A stretch of DNA of 52,149 nt from an uncultured Verrucomicrobiota bacterium (GTDB lineage Bacteria > Verrucomicrobiota > Verrucomicrobiia > Limisphaerales > UBA8199). The notes beneath the pieces are model-generated. The model made no database searches, was not told the DNA's origin, and was given only the letters and a program-made list of their open reading frames with translations. The DNA is taken from the NCBI GenBank assembly GCA_903873945.1, contig CAIQQM010000025.1:1-52149 (forward strand). The letters run 5' to 3'. Position numbers and translations under genes: made by a program. Shown here in pieces: positions 39,094 through 50,082 of the stretch; position 1 is the stretch's first letter; the number at the start of each line of letters is the position of its first letter.

Positions 39094-39881
39094 TAGTCAG
39101 AGTACTTGATGGTCCATTTCTTTTGATTCGATTTGGCCAACAATACAACTTCGTTTTGTCTGATATCAACAATATTGTAGTCCTCGCCATTAAAGGAGAG
39201 CGCGGCGCCGACGCGACGGTTGGGCCAGACTTTTTTTTCCGGCTCGTACTTCACATCCGCCATGTATCCATCGACGCGCTTAAAGGGCTGCTCCCGGGAA
39301 ACCACGATCCGTTCCCTCCGGTCATTCAATTCGAGGATCACGCTGGATGGGTTGTCGGGCGGGCCCTTGACCTCGCTCAGAATGAAAGGGTCGTTTTTAT
39401 TCTTAATATTAAGCGAGCAATAGGTTTGCTTTTTATTCCGGTCCCGGGGGGTCGAAGCGGCTTCATTCTCGATGCCGATGACATAACGCGGCCCGGAATC
39501 GGAAATAGTGACGGAATCAAGTGTGAGTTTGAGATAGAGCGGCGTGATGTTGGTCACGGTTGCGGCGGAAGCGCCAACTCTGTTTCCCGGAATGAGCTGA
39601 CCCGTAGCCGTTCGTTGCCAGGGCATGGGATTGAACAGCCGGTTCGTAGTGGAGAAATCGATCGCCGGGGGAGCGGCCATGCGTTTAAGGGCGGCTTCCG
39701 GCAAACTCAGGTCCAAACCGGCCAGGGGTTTGACAGATCTCGGAATGAGGTTGATGCGCTTTGTCTCGAGGGTTTCCTTGTCGCTGGAGATCTTGAACGG
39801 GAGAAACGCCACCGCCACCGCCAACCCGAGCAGCACAACGCCAAGAAGAACCTTTTCGTAATGTTTTTTGAGAAAATCCAT
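39093..39881 (-). CDS. Amuc_1099-like pilus-system membrane protein
   Basis: N-terminal TM 'KVLLGVVLLGLAVAVAFLPF'; position between the secretin and Amuc_1100-like genes. Confidence 0.6.
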   Translation of the reverse strand: MDFLKKHYEKVLLGVVLLGLAVAVAFLPFKISSDKETLETKRINLIPRSVKPLAGLDLSLPEAALKRMAAPPAIDFSTTNRLFNPMPWQRTATGQLIPGNRVGASAATVTNITPLYLKLTLDSVTISDSGPRYVIGIENEAASTPRDRNKKQTYCSLNIKNKNDPFILSEVKGPPDNPSSVILELNDRRERIVVSREQPFKRVDGYMADVKYEPEKKVWPNRRVGAALSFNGEDYNIVDIRQNEVVLLAKSNQKKWTIKYSD

Positions 39882-39882
39882 C

Positions 39883-40812
39883 TTACTTCGGAGCGACCAT
39901 TTTCACGACATCGAGTGTCAGGGTAACCCGCAAAAGCCGTTCGTCGAGCACAGTCGGAAGACCACCCCGGCCGGCGGCGGCTGGTAGAACGCCGGAAGCG
40001 GGCGGGGGGGAGGCAGCCCCGGGTTGCTGACCTGATGCGAGCGCCAATGCGCCCGACTCAGTGCCATTCAGGGCAGGAGCCGGCTCAACATTGATCGTTT
40101 TGACCAACAGGCCGGAAGACGAACTGGCAAAACCGCCAAGCGCTGCGGCGAGCTCCGGACTGAAACAGCGGAAGGTCACCTCGTAGGGCGAAAGGATCGC
40201 CAGTTCATTGGTCACAGACTTTTGATCGAGGTAGTCGGTTTGCGGACCGTCCTTATCGTCAGCGGAAACGCGCTCCCGCCGAAGATTGTCGAGCGAGTTA
40301 ATCCTCGCCTGGAAGAGCGCATCACAGATAGTCTTAACCTCGCCCAGCTGCACGGAGAGCGGCTCAAGACTGCCCGAAGCGAAAGAGAGCCCTTGCCTTT
40401 GAGCTTCGAAAGAAAAGTTATACTTCGGCGGCAAGGTCACGCTGTTGTTGGCAGCATCATGCTGCAACTGATCAATAACGCGGCTTAATGAACTGGAAAA
40501 TTCCTGGCTATTAACCTTGTGTGAATCCGGAATAGGCGGGATGCGTTGAAAATACTCGCGCGATTTGCGGATGAAAGCGCGCAATTGCTGTTGCTGATCT
40601 TTGGCGGCCTGGATGTTATGGACTTTGTCGTTGCCGGGGTGGGGATTCTGCTTATTAAGAGTATCCAGTTTGGCGTACTGTTCATTAAGTTTGTCGAGTT
40701 TTTCGTTGTTAAGCTGGAGTTTGGAGTAAAAGTACCAACCGGCCAGCCCCAACAGCACCAACGCCACCACGCCGCCGATTACAAAGGACAAATTGCGTTT
40801 TATCCAATCCAT
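39883..40812 (-). CDS. Amuc_1100-like (PilO-type) pilus-associated protein
   Basis: N-terminal TM 'LSFVIGGVVALVLLGLAGWYFYSKLQ', coiled coil, then a PilO-like domain with 'YEVTFRCFSPELAAALGGFA'; synteny. Confidence 0.7.
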   Translation of the reverse strand: MDWIKRNLSFVIGGVVALVLLGLAGWYFYSKLQLNNEKLDKLNEQYAKLDTLNKQNPHPGNDKVHNIQAAKDQQQQLRAFIRKSREYFQRIPPIPDSHKVNSQEFSSSLSRVIDQLQHDAANNSVTLPPKYNFSFEAQRQGLSFASGSLEPLSVQLGEVKTICDALFQARINSLDNLRRERVSADDKDGPQTDYLDQKSVTNELAILSPYEVTFRCFSPELAAALGGFASSSSGLLVKTINVEPAPALNGTESGALALASGQQPGAASPPPASGVLPAAAGRGGLPTVLDERLLRVTLTLDVVKMVAPK

Positions 40813-40813
40813 A

Positions 40814-42682
40814 CTAGAGCTTCAGCGGCCGCTTCAGTTTAATGTTAATCGCGAAGGTAAACGTGCCCGGCGGCTCGACATCCCCAATGCCAATGCCACC
40901 AGGGAACTTCGTTTCCGGCCCATCAAACATGGGGTTGCTCTTCAGTTCATTAAGAAGGGCATAAGCCGTTTCCTTATTGGCATCAGGCGAAACAGAGGTC
41001 TGACTTATGGCTCGAAAAGTGACCTGGATGTTAGCGATTTCATCAGTTGAAGCTTTGGCCTTCGTGGGGACCGACGCGCCTTCTCCGGCAACCCCCGGTT
41101 CGGCTGGGGCAGGTTGGGCAGGCTCGGGTGTCTGGGAACGATTGACGTCCGCTCCTTCGCCAGTCCCCGGCTCGGCCATCGGTGCAGAGCCAGACGCTTC
41201 GCTCTTGGGCGGGTTGGCGGACAATTGTTCGATCCACACGCCGGGATCGGTCCGCAGCTTCGCCTTAGTGATGTCCTCAACGCGAACCAGTGCGCGGCGC
41301 AGTTCGCTCAGCACGTCGGCCCAGTAATACCGGTCATTCATCCAGGCGACGACCCGGCTGGCTTCCTGCTGGGTTTTTTTCAGCTCAGTGAAAGTCTTCT
41401 GGAATTGTTTTCCGCGAGCCTCCTGCGGCTCAACCTCGGCGCGAATTTTGTCCAGTTCGACGTTTTTGACCCCCGCGAGCTTATCGAACAACAGCCCCAT
41501 AGCCGCAACGACGGCAACCAAACTAAAAATGGTGGCCATGAAGTAGGGTTTTTTCTGATTAAAACTCTGCCATTTGAGGGTACTGGCCGGCATGAGGTTC
41601 AATTCGACCGGGCAATGGGCTAAATTGCGCAGGCCCAAGCCGACAATTTCACCCAGCGAATGAGCGACCCGAGCCAGTTCCTCGAGATTGATAGCGGGGT
41701 CGATTTGGACGTTTCGAAGCGGGTTGAAGTATTCGACGGGGACATTCAGTTTTTCCGCGAAGAATTGCGCCGTATAAGGCATGACGGAAGCCCCCCCGGA
41801 GAGGAACAGGCGAGCCGGCGCCGAGCCGCCCTGTTGCCCGCGGTAAAACTGCATCGTCTGGTTCACCTGGATGTGCAAGCGGGTCATGAACTGGCGGGCG
41901 ATCTTGGAAATGGCCGCCTGATGAGGATTTTCCGGCTCCTCGTAAGCGCCCCCAAGGCTGACAAAGCCTTCTTCGATCTTGATTTTCTCCGCCACGTCAA
42001 ATTTGAGCTTGGCTTCGTTGGCGAAGTCCTGCGTAATGGAGTTGGCGCCGAGATTGATGCTGCGGGAGAAAACCTTACCCTTTTCAAAGAACAAAAGGTT
42101 GCTGGTCTTGGCCCCGATATCAAGGAGCATCGTGCAGTCTTCCAAGTCTCCGTAGTTGTAGCGGAACGAGTTGCACAAGGCCGCAGGCGAAGCATCAGCC
42201 AACTGCAGATGCAACCCCGCACTTTCGGTGACGCGAAAGAGGCCTTCGACAATATCAGCCTTGATAGCGACGAGCAGCACTTCCAATTCACCACCAGGGG
42301 TCGAGCCCAGAATCTGGTATGCCCAAACGACTTCTTCGAGCGGGAAGGGGACGTTTTGCTGGGCTTCGTACTGAATGATTTGGGTAACTTTCCCGGCATC
42401 GACTGGAGGCAGTTTGACGAATTTGGAGAAGACATGGAAGCCCGGCGCGCAGACATTGACGTTTTTTGACTTAACGGACTTTTCGGCCAGCAACTCCTGC
42501 AGGGCTTTGAGGACAACGGCTTCACGAGTTGTTTCCTGCGCACCCTCAGCGCCGAGAGGTTTGAGCGCGTATTGTTTCAAGCGCAGCCCGCCCGCTTCGT
42601 TTACTTCAAACTCAGCCAGCTTGAGGCTGCCTGCCCCAAAATCAACCGTCAGAAATGACTTTACGTTCAACATTACCGGCAC
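40814..42682 (-). CDS. PilM-like actin-fold ATPase fused to a PilN-like TM/periplasmic region (Amuc_1101-like)
   Basis: 'TVDFGAGSLKLAEFEV', 'QIIQYEAQQNVPFPLEEVVWAYQIL', 'TMLLDIGAKTSNLLFFEKGKVFSRSINLGANSITQDFA', 'LFLSGGASVMPYTAQFFAEKL'; TM 'FMATIFSLVAVVAAMGLLF' then PilN-like coiled coil. Confidence 0.85.
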   Translation of the reverse strand: MPVMLNVKSFLTVDFGAGSLKLAEFEVNEAGGLRLKQYALKPLGAEGAQETTREAVVLKALQELLAEKSVKSKNVNVCAPGFHVFSKFVKLPPVDAGKVTQIIQYEAQQNVPFPLEEVVWAYQILGSTPGGELEVLLVAIKADIVEGLFRVTESAGLHLQLADASPAALCNSFRYNYGDLEDCTMLLDIGAKTSNLLFFEKGKVFSRSINLGANSITQDFANEAKLKFDVAEKIKIEEGFVSLGGAYEEPENPHQAAISKIARQFMTRLHIQVNQTMQFYRGQQGGSAPARLFLSGGASVMPYTAQFFAEKLNVPVEYFNPLRNVQIDPAINLEELARVAHSLGEIVGLGLRNLAHCPVELNLMPASTLKWQSFNQKKPYFMATIFSLVAVVAAMGLLFDKLAGVKNVELDKIRAEVEPQEARGKQFQKTFTELKKTQQEASRVVAWMNDRYYWADVLSELRRALVRVEDITKAKLRTDPGVWIEQLSANPPKSEASGSAPMAEPGTGEGADVNRSQTPEPAQPAPAEPGVAGEGASVPTKAKASTDEIANIQVTFRAISQTSVSPDANKETAYALLNELKSNPMFDGPETKFPGGIGIGDVEPPGTFTFAINIKLKRPLKL

Positions 42683-42886
42683 ACCGCAGGACCAACAAGC
42701 TTCCGCCGCCTTTACGCGGCCAACAAAGAAACGACTGATGGTGGGTATCTAAAATACGCAAGCGGGTCAAATAGAAAAACAAAAACCGGCCTAAGAAAAC
42801 CCCACAGCGTGAATTCGGATCCCGGCAGAAAGTTGCCGCAGCCGAGACAGAATATGGCGGGCCGCTCCGCGCCATCCGGTTGCGCA

Positions 42887-43870
42887 TTATGCGGATGTTT
42901 TGCGACGGAAGTATTCGATGGTCCTGGCCAATCCTTCCGCCAGCGCAACTTTGGGTTCCCAATGAAGCAATTTTCTCGCCCGCGAAATGTCCGGCCGGCG
43001 CTGCCGAGGGTCATCCTGCGGCAGCGGTTTGAAGGCAATCTTGCTCCGCGAACCCGTGGCGCGAATGATCTCTTTGGCAAATTCCAGCACGGTCATTTCG
43101 GCCGGGTTACCGATGTTCACAGGCTGCTCGCAGGAACTCATCATCAGCCGATAAATGCCTTCGATAAGGTCGGACACATAACAGAAGCTGCGGGTCTGCC
43201 GGCCGCGGCCGAACACGGTCAGGGGTTTTTGTTTGAGCGCCTGGCTAATAAAAGCGGGCACCACCCGTCCGTCGTGCAACCGCATTCGCGGACCGTATGT
43301 GTTAAAGATGCGGACGATGCGCGTTTCGACCCCATGTTGCCGGCGGTAAGCCATCGCCATTGCTTCACCGAAGCGCTTGGCTTCGTCATAACATCCACGC
43401 GGGCCAATCGAATTAACGTTGCCCCAGTAATCCTCGGTCTGCGGATGGACCAGAGGATCGCCATAGATTTCCGAAGTGGACGCGAGGAGCAGACGCGCGT
43501 TCTTGTTCTTGGCCAACCCGAGCGCTTTATGGGTCCCAAGCGAGCCGACCTTCAATGTCTGGATGGGCAGTTCGAGGTAATCGACCGGACTCGCAGGCGA
43601 AGCGAAGTGCCAAACGTAGTTCACCGGCACATCAAGGAAAATGAACTCGGTTATGTCCTGCTGGATGAACTTGAAGTTCGGGTTTCCGCCCAAGTGCGCG
43701 ATATTATCGACTGAACCGGTAACAAAATTGTCGATGCCAATGACTTTATGGCCGCGCGCGAGCAAGGCATCGGTCAGGTGTGACCCGAGGAACCCCGCCG
43801 CCCCTGTTACTACGGAAGTTGCACCCCGGGAGATTGGTCTCATTTTCGTCCGCGCTGATTTTTTACTCAT
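42887..43870 (-). CDS. UDP-glucuronate decarboxylase-like SDR (UXS family)
   Basis: '[33 protein letters not shown]', '[15 protein letters not shown]', '[25 protein letters not shown]'. Start MSKKSARTK at 43870. Confidence 0.92.
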   Translation of the reverse strand: MSKKSARTKMRPISRGATSVVTGAAGFLGSHLTDALLARGHKVIGIDNFVTGSVDNIAHLGGNPNFKFIQQDITEFIFLDVPVNYVWHFASPASPVDYLELPIQTLKVGSLGTHKALGLAKNKNARLLLASTSEIYGDPLVHPQTEDYWGNVNSIGPRGCYDEAKRFGEAMAMAYRRQHGVETRIVRIFNTYGPRMRLHDGRVVPAFISQALKQKPLTVFGRGRQTRSFCYVSDLIEGIYRLMMSSCEQPVNIGNPAEMTVLEFAKEIIRATGSRSKIAFKPLPQDDPRQRRPDISRARKLLHWEPKVALAEGLARTIEYFRRKTSA

Positions 43871-43928
43871 AGATTTCTTGCTTTTGTCAATGCCGGCTTT
43901 CGGAACCCGCCATTGCCCACAATCACTT

Positions 43929-45323
43929 TTACTTGGCCCCGGTTCCAAGCACGACTACAGGAATTGTGCGGCAGAGGATCTTGAGGTCCAGCCACAAAGA
44001 CCAGTTGTCAATATATTCCAGATCAAGCCGCACCCACTCCTTGAAATCGGAGACCTCATTGCGGCCGCTGATTTGCCAGAGGCAGGTCAAACCCGGCTTT
44101 ACGCTCAGACGGCGTCGATGGGCAAAATCATCGAAGCGCCTGACTTCGTCGACCGGGAGGGGGCGCGGTCCAACCAGGCTCATCTCGCCGCGCAGCACAT
44201 TAAGGAGCTGCGGGAATTCATCGAGGCTGAATTTGCGGAGAATTCTGCCGATCGGCGTAACCCGCGGGTCATGGGTCAGTTTGAAGACAGGGCCGGTCAT
44301 TTCATTCATGGCCGCCAGCTCGTGCTTGAGCTGTTCAGCATTGGTGACCATGGTGCGAAATTTGTACAGAATAAAGGGACGGCCATTAACCCCGGCGCGT
44401 TGCTGGGAAAACAACACGGGCCCGGACGAGGAAAGCTTGATGAGCAGGGCGACCAGGGCGAGGGGCAAAGCCATCACGATGAACAGTGCCAGGGCGCCGA
44501 AGAAATCCATCAACTGTTTTATAACCCCCTGCCAGGAAGCTTCCGGAGCGCTGCGAAAAATCAGCACCGGCTGGCCATGGAATTCATCCAGGCTGGTGCG
44601 CGAAATCTGGGTTTTGAAGAAGTCCGCCACCAGCCATGTTTCGACGCCCTCCAATTCGCAGGCACGGATGGCGGCCTCAATTTGCTCAAAATATGATTGT
44701 TTGGCGCTAAGGATGACGCAATTGACCGAGTGTTCGTGCAACATTGTCACGAGGCTCTGCACGGGAGACTGGTTCAGGTTGAGTTCCGCAAGTATTTCAA
44801 CCCCCTCTTCCGGCTTGGCCCCCAGTTCCGCCCGCAGCCGGGCCGTTTCTTCGCCAGTACCGACCAGAATAAACCGCCGCCGGAATTGCGCCTGAATCAA
44901 CCGGCTTTTGACAGCGGCGCGGATCAACTCTTCCTTGGCGAACACGAGCCCAAAGCTGATGAACCCGAACCAGATGATGATCGAGCGGCCGATATAAAGC
45001 CGGAAGAAAAACAGCACCAACGTAAGCCCCAGCGTGATTAATATGCAGCCTTTAAACAATGGCCAAAGCGTCGTCCGCCGGGGACAAAACAGCGGGCGGT
45101 TGTAAAAACCTTGCGCTTCCAATGTCAACGGAGCCGCCGGGATCAGGATCAGATTCAGCCAGACGACCGCTCCAAACGGCATGAGGATGGGGTTGAGGTG
45201 AAAAAACTCCGAAATGTCCGGATCGGTGCGCAACACATAGGCCAGCCAGAAACTGAAGGCAAAAATGCACGCGTCCATCAACTGATGGATCTGCATCCGA
45301 ATCTGACGGTGACGGCTAAGCAT
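43929..45323 (-). CDS. Exopolysaccharide biosynthesis polyprenyl glycosylphosphotransferase
   Basis: '[40 protein letters not shown]', '[25 protein letters not shown]', '[16 protein letters not shown]'. Confidence 0.93.
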   Translation of the reverse strand: MLSRHRQIRMQIHQLMDACIFAFSFWLAYVLRTDPDISEFFHLNPILMPFGAVVWLNLILIPAAPLTLEAQGFYNRPLFCPRRTTLWPLFKGCILITLGLTLVLFFFRLYIGRSIIIWFGFISFGLVFAKEELIRAAVKSRLIQAQFRRRFILVGTGEETARLRAELGAKPEEGVEILAELNLNQSPVQSLVTMLHEHSVNCVILSAKQSYFEQIEAAIRACELEGVETWLVADFFKTQISRTSLDEFHGQPVLIFRSAPEASWQGVIKQLMDFFGALALFIVMALPLALVALLIKLSSSGPVLFSQQRAGVNGRPFILYKFRTMVTNAEQLKHELAAMNEMTGPVFKLTHDPRVTPIGRILRKFSLDEFPQLLNVLRGEMSLVGPRPLPVDEVRRFDDFAHRRRLSVKPGLTCLWQISGRNEVSDFKEWVRLDLEYIDNWSLWLDLKILCRTIPVVVLGTGAK

Positions 45324-45431
45324 GTTCCATGCAAATCCTGGTAAGAAGGCTCGTCAACAGTCGCACCCGCGCCACGCAACGACATTGCCGCGGCAACAGG
45401 ACCGGCCCTGGCCGGTTTTGTCCAAGTGAGT

Positions 45432-46172
45432 TCATTGGCGCGCGGCGTCTGCCGTTCCGGCCGGCCGCGGTATGAGTTGAAATTCGGGCACCGAGGCCGC
45501 AATGAGCTTTTTCATCCGTTCAAAAGTGGCATCCTCCTGGCCTGGCGCACAGACGGCAAAGTAAGTGACATAGGCCCAACGCTCCAACACGCCGGTGCGC
45601 ACAAGTTCCTCAGCCATCCACAACATGCGCTGCCAATGTTGCGCCGTGTACTCGTGTCCCGACACGAACCAGTAAACATAAACACCCCGGGCAGCGACTG
45701 TCCGGTCATTGAGAGCAACACTCTTCGTCGCAACCAGCTTCATGACGGGCAGATCGTAGGAGACCGGGCGGTCCAAGTGAATCCTAGTCTCCTCAGAGGC
45801 CGCGTTATCAATGTGCCACCCTTGCGCTTCCAAACAGAACTGCGGCTTATGCAGGCTGGTGCGATCACCGCCCATGAGCACAACATTCACCGCTGTCTGA
45901 AATCCATCCGGCGCCTTGTAAAGCCGCTGGCCGTAGCTCGTATCGGCCGGCAGGTAATGGAGCACCACTTGCTCGACTTCCCGCCGCTCTGAGCCGAAAT
46001 CCAACACACGTTCCGGCAGGTCAACCTGAAGCTGGTTGGACCCGGGTATCCGGCTGGTTCTGACACCAGGAGTGCCTAGTCTTTGGTTGGCGCGCAACTT
46101 GGTCAGCAACCCCGCCGCGCCAGCCATGCAGATGAGCGCCATGACGAGGACTGCCCATTTTTTGGAGTTCAT
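45432..46172 (-). CDS. Exosortase-associated protein (EpsI/DUF3485-like)
   Basis: 'VNVVLMGGDRTSLHKPQFCLEAQGWHI', 'VYVYWFVSGHEYTAQHWQRMLWM'; 4-bp overlap with the exosortase gene. Confidence 0.75.
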   Translation of the reverse strand: MNSKKWAVLVMALICMAGAAGLLTKLRANQRLGTPGVRTSRIPGSNQLQVDLPERVLDFGSERREVEQVVLHYLPADTSYGQRLYKAPDGFQTAVNVVLMGGDRTSLHKPQFCLEAQGWHIDNAASEETRIHLDRPVSYDLPVMKLVATKSVALNDRTVAARGVYVYWFVSGHEYTAQHWQRMLWMAEELVRTGVLERWAYVTYFAVCAPGQEDATFERMKKLIAASVPEFQLIPRPAGTADAARQ

Positions 46173-47149
46173 GTCGTTCTTGCCTCCGGTTGCCCACCTG
46201 CCCGAGGCCTATCCTCGCGGAGCCAATGCTCCAACAATAACACACACGCAATCGCGATGGCGAAGGTCACGAACCCAAATTTTTGTTCCACCCACTTGCC
46301 CGCGTCCTGGCCAAAGGCTTCCGCCACAACCACCGTAAAAGTAATACGGACGACGTTCCCAATCACCGCCAAGGGAAACGCGACCAGCACCATGAGCGCG
46401 CGTTTCCATCCGGTTTTGAACGAGATGAATCCAAATATAGTGGTCAACGCCAGCAACGAAACCAAGCTCCGGATGCCGCTGCAGGCGGGCGCGATGTCAT
46501 AGTGAAACGAATTCTGAGCATCGAAAAGCTGCGTGCCTTCACGGACGAGGTCCGGCGCCAATCCCAAGTGTGAAATTGCCGCAACGACGGTGGCCACCAG
46601 ATGCCGCATGGGGGTGGTGATAATCTGACCCTGCGAGCCGAGCGGAACGCAGAACGCGAACAGGAAAAACGGGAAGAAACTTGCCCGGAGCCAATCCCGC
46701 CCCCAGGCCAGACCCATCAATCCGTAAACGCCGGCAAAAAAAGCGATGAGCGAGAGCTTCGGCTGCTGGATCATGTAAGCTGCGATATGCAAGAGCAGGG
46801 CCAAACCGAACAGCAGAAACCCCGGCCACCAGAGATTGAGAGGCAACGCCATCAACTCTTTGCGCTTCCACCAGAAGAGCGCCAGCACGACGAACGGAAT
46901 AATAACGCCATGGCCGTCGTCGGATGAGAAATAGTCTCCTATTGGGCTATAGGCGTTGAGGGTCCAGGACAACAACGACGGTGAATGGATGTATCCCAGC
47001 GTTGAGTTTCCCAGAAACTGGAACAGGGCCAGCCACGCCGCCAGCAGACACAGAAAGAACGCCTTGTTAGGCAGCTTCTGCCAGCACTCCCGAAGATCAA
47101 AACGGAGCTCTGCCAGAACCCCGTTGACAGGTTGTTCATCCATACACAC
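46169..47149 (-). CDS. Exosortase/archaeosortase family transpeptidase-like membrane protein
   Basis: Multi-TM; 'IAPACSGIRSLVSLLALTTIFGF' (catalytic Cys region) and 'AVIGNVVRITFTVVVAE' (Arg). Confidence 0.85.
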   Translation of the reverse strand: MCMDEQPVNGVLAELRFDLRECWQKLPNKAFFLCLLAAWLALFQFLGNSTLGYIHSPSLLSWTLNAYSPIGDYFSSDDGHGVIIPFVVLALFWWKRKELMALPLNLWWPGFLLFGLALLLHIAAYMIQQPKLSLIAFFAGVYGLMGLAWGRDWLRASFFPFFLFAFCVPLGSQGQIITTPMRHLVATVVAAISHLGLAPDLVREGTQLFDAQNSFHYDIAPACSGIRSLVSLLALTTIFGFISFKTGWKRALMVLVAFPLAVIGNVVRITFTVVVAEAFGQDAGKWVEQKFGFVTFAIAIACVLLLEHWLREDRPRAGGQPEARTT

Positions 47150-47235
47150 GCAAATTCAAACGTATTGGATACACAGATTGCCGATCCCGCTCAATGAAAT
47201 TCCACACCCGCCCTGAGGAGCACCCATCACGGGAG

Positions 47236-48021
47236 TTATTCAAGCCTGTAGCTTCTGAGCCGCGTCAACTGGCCCAGGGCGCGCAGGATAAACAGAGGGT
47301 TGTTTTTCAAGTACCGTTTCCACAGCCGACGCGGCTCACAGCCGAAACGGAAAAGCCACTCAAACCCGCAGCGTTGCACCCAACGAGGCGCCTGCCGGAC
47401 CCGCCCGGCATGGAAATCGAAGGCGGCACCCACGCCAAAGAACAGCGTTGCCTCCAATCTTTGCCAATATTGCGCCATGAACTTTTCCTGCTTCGGCGTG
47501 CTAAGTCCCACCCAAAAAATGTCAGGCTTCGCCGCGGCAACCTGGCGCAACAGATCATCTTCCTCACGGCTTGTCAGTGGCCGAAATGGCGGCGTGAAAG
47601 TGCCTGCAATTTTCACGCCCGGCAGCCGCTGCTCCAAACGACGCTGAAGTTCTTGGGCAACTCCCGGCGCCCCGCCATAGAGAAAATGACTGAAGCCACG
47701 CGAGAGAGTGCATTCGCACACCCGCAGCATCAGGTCTGGTCCGTAAACTCGCCCCATGTGTCGGAAGCCCTGTAACTGCCCCATCCAGACCATGGGCATT
47801 CCATCCGGCGTGTTAAGGAAGGCGTGGTTGAGAATCGCCCGAAACTCGGGGTCTCGCTGAGCCTCGCTCACTCCATGCACGCCTGTCACGCAAACATAAC
47901 CCTTGGTCTTCTGTTCAAGCGCCTGCCTCACGACGGCCTCCGCCAGGTCCAGATTGATGGCGCTAAGACCCACGCCCAGAACGTTGGCGCGTGAAGGGTG
48001 TTCCAGTTTTGGCTTGTCTAT
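47236..48021 (-). CDS. WecG/TagA/CpsF family glycosyltransferase
   Basis: 'VTGVHGVSEAQRDPEFRAILNHAFLNTPDGMPMVWMGQLQG', 'FLYGGAPGVAQEL', 'FWVGLSTPKQEKFMAQ', 'GVGAAFDFHAGRVRQAPRW'. Confidence 0.92.
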   Translation of the reverse strand: MDKPKLEHPSRANVLGVGLSAINLDLAEAVVRQALEQKTKGYVCVTGVHGVSEAQRDPEFRAILNHAFLNTPDGMPMVWMGQLQGFRHMGRVYGPDLMLRVCECTLSRGFSHFLYGGAPGVAQELQRRLEQRLPGVKIAGTFTPPFRPLTSREEDDLLRQVAAAKPDIFWVGLSTPKQEKFMAQYWQRLEATLFFGVGAAFDFHAGRVRQAPRWVQRCGFEWLFRFGCEPRRLWKRYLKNNPLFILRALGQLTRLRSYRLE

Positions 48022-48128
48022 CATGGGCAACGCATTACAAATATGTTGTATCATGGTTAAATTCGGGCGCATGATCAACCGCGCAAACGAGCACGCTGAA
48101 TTCGCGCCGTTCGAATGCGCCTGAGCCT

Positions 48129-49442
48129 ATGAAATTGCTCGTCTTTGCCCACACACCTCCGCCGCACCATGGTCAAAGTTATATGGTGCAAATCATGCTG
48201 GCTGGCTTTGGGGGCGACCACCGCAAAGCAAGCACACGCCCAAATGAGGCCTCTCGCGACAGGGTTGCCGGCAAGGACACGCCTTTTGGCATAGACTGCT
48301 TTCACGTCAACGCGCGCCTGTCTCAGAAGCTGGAGGACATCGGTGATTTCCGTATCGGGAAGTTCATGCTGTTGATTGGCTATTGCCTTCAGGCGATTTG
48401 GTGCCGGTTCCGCTATGGTGTGACGAATTTCTACTATATTCCGGCCCCGGGCAAACGTTCCGCGTTATACCGGGACTGGGTGGTAATGCTGCTCTGCCGT
48501 CCCTTCTTTAAGAAGGTCATTCTGCACTGGCACGCAGCGGGGTTGGCCAAATGGCTGGAGACCGTCGTTCAGATTCGCTCGCGTTCCATCACTTACCGGC
48601 TGATGAAGCGCGTGGACTTGAGCATCGTGCTGTCCGGATACAACCGGGCGGATGCCGAAAAACTTTTTTCTCAGGAAATAAAAATCGTGAGCAACGGCAT
48701 CCCCGATCCGTGCCCTGATTTTGTGGGCGAAGTGCTGCCTCGACGCCGCGCGCGGTTTGCCGCCCGGTGCAAACTGTTGTCCGGCCAGACTCTAAGCCCG
48801 GAGGAACTGCGCAACGCTGGCGGCGACCCCAACATCTTGAGGGTCCTTTACCTCGCGCATTGCACGCGCGAGAAAGGCCTATTCGACTGCCTGACGGCAG
48901 TAATGCTGGCCAACAAGAAACTGAAAGCGAGCGCTTCCCCCATCTCCCTGCGATTGCAGGTGACGGGGAATTTTGTCAATGCTCTGGAACGGACGGAATT
49001 CAACCGGATGCTCGCGCAACCGGGCACCGCCGATGTTGTTCAGTATCTCGGGTTTGTCGCCGGCGACCAGAAAAATGAGTTGTTGAGGGACTCCGACCTG
49101 TTTTGTTTCCCCACCTATTATCAGAACGAGAACCAGCCGGTTAATTTGATCGAGGCGATGGCTTTCGGTTTGCCGATTCTAACCACCCGCTGGCGCTCGA
49201 TTCCAGAGTTGTTTCCGGCGAATTATCCGGGGCTGGTGGCCAGCCGCGCTCCCGAGCGGGTTGCGGACGGCTTGCTCGCTTTGATACCCAGCGAAAGCGG
49301 GGAGGGCTTCCGCGACATTTTTCTCCGCACCTTCACTCTGGACCATCACCTGGCCTGTCTGGCCGAAGCTATCCATAGAGTCGAACGAGGGGATCAGACA
49401 GCACCAGCCCAAACCCCGGTGCGGGCGATGCCCGCCGGTTAA
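48129..49442 (+). CDS. Glycosyltransferase family 4
   Basis: '[20 protein letters not shown]', '[39 protein letters not shown]'. Confidence 0.87.
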   Translation: MKLLVFAHTPPPHHGQSYMVQIMLAGFGGDHRKASTRPNEASRDRVAGKDTPFGIDCFHVNARLSQKLEDIGDFRIGKFMLLIGYCLQAIWCRFRYGVTNFYYIPAPGKRSALYRDWVVMLLCRPFFKKVILHWHAAGLAKWLETVVQIRSRSITYRLMKRVDLSIVLSGYNRADAEKLFSQEIKIVSNGIPDPCPDFVGEVLPRRRARFAARCKLLSGQTLSPEELRNAGGDPNILRVLYLAHCTREKGLFDCLTAVMLANKKLKASASPISLRLQVTGNFVNALERTEFNRMLAQPGTADVVQYLGFVAGDQKNELLRDSDLFCFPTYYQNENQPVNLIEAMAFGLPILTTRWRSIPELFPANYPGLVASRAPERVADGLLALIPSESGEGFRDIFLRTFTLDHHLACLAEAIHRVERGDQTAPAQTPVRAMPAG

Positions 49443-49515
49443 TCCGCAAGCATTTTGGAAATATTTACGCGATACTTGGATTTGGAACCCGACCGTATTA
49501 ACATCCCATCCTGTT

Positions 49516-50082
49516 ATGAAAAACTCTCTCGGAGCCAGAACTCTCGTGTACCCGACGCCCGTTTTTGTCGTAGGGACTTATGACAAGATGGGCAAGCCAA
49601 ACGTAGCGACCGCCTCATGGGGAGGCATCTGTTGCTCGGAGCCGCCCTGCGTAGCGGTTTCCCTGCGCAAAGTGACTTCCACTTACACCAATATCCTTGA
49701 AAGAAAAGCCTTCACCATCAGCATCCCGTCGGCAACACACCTCAAACAGGTCGATTACTTCGGCTTGGTTTCCGGACGAAACACGAACAAGTTTGCCGCG
49801 ACGAAACTGACTCCCAAGAAAAGCGATCTTGTGGACGCGCCTTACGTGAAGGAATTTCCTGTGGTCCTTGAATGCAAGTTGCTGCACGTGCTCGAACTCG
49901 GCCTTCATACTCAATTTGTGGGCGAGGTGCTGGATGCAAAGGTCGAGGAGGATGTGATGGGCTCCGGCGCGTCTGTTGAAATCAAAAAAGTCAACCCGAT
50001 CATCTTTGTGCCAGACACACAGGATTACTACAGCATCGGCGAGGTCATCGGTAAGGTTTTCTCGGCAGGCAAGGACATCTGA
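49516..50082 (+). CDS. Flavin reductase family protein
   Basis: '[40 protein letters not shown]' typical of flavoredoxin/flavin reductases. Confidence 0.88.
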   Translation: MKNSLGARTLVYPTPVFVVGTYDKMGKPNVATASWGGICCSEPPCVAVSLRKVTSTYTNILERKAFTISIPSATHLKQVDYFGLVSGRNTNKFAATKLTPKKSDLVDAPYVKEFPVVLECKLLHVLELGLHTQFVGEVLDAKVEEDVMGSGASVEIKKVNPIIFVPDTQDYYSIGEVIGKVFSAGKDI

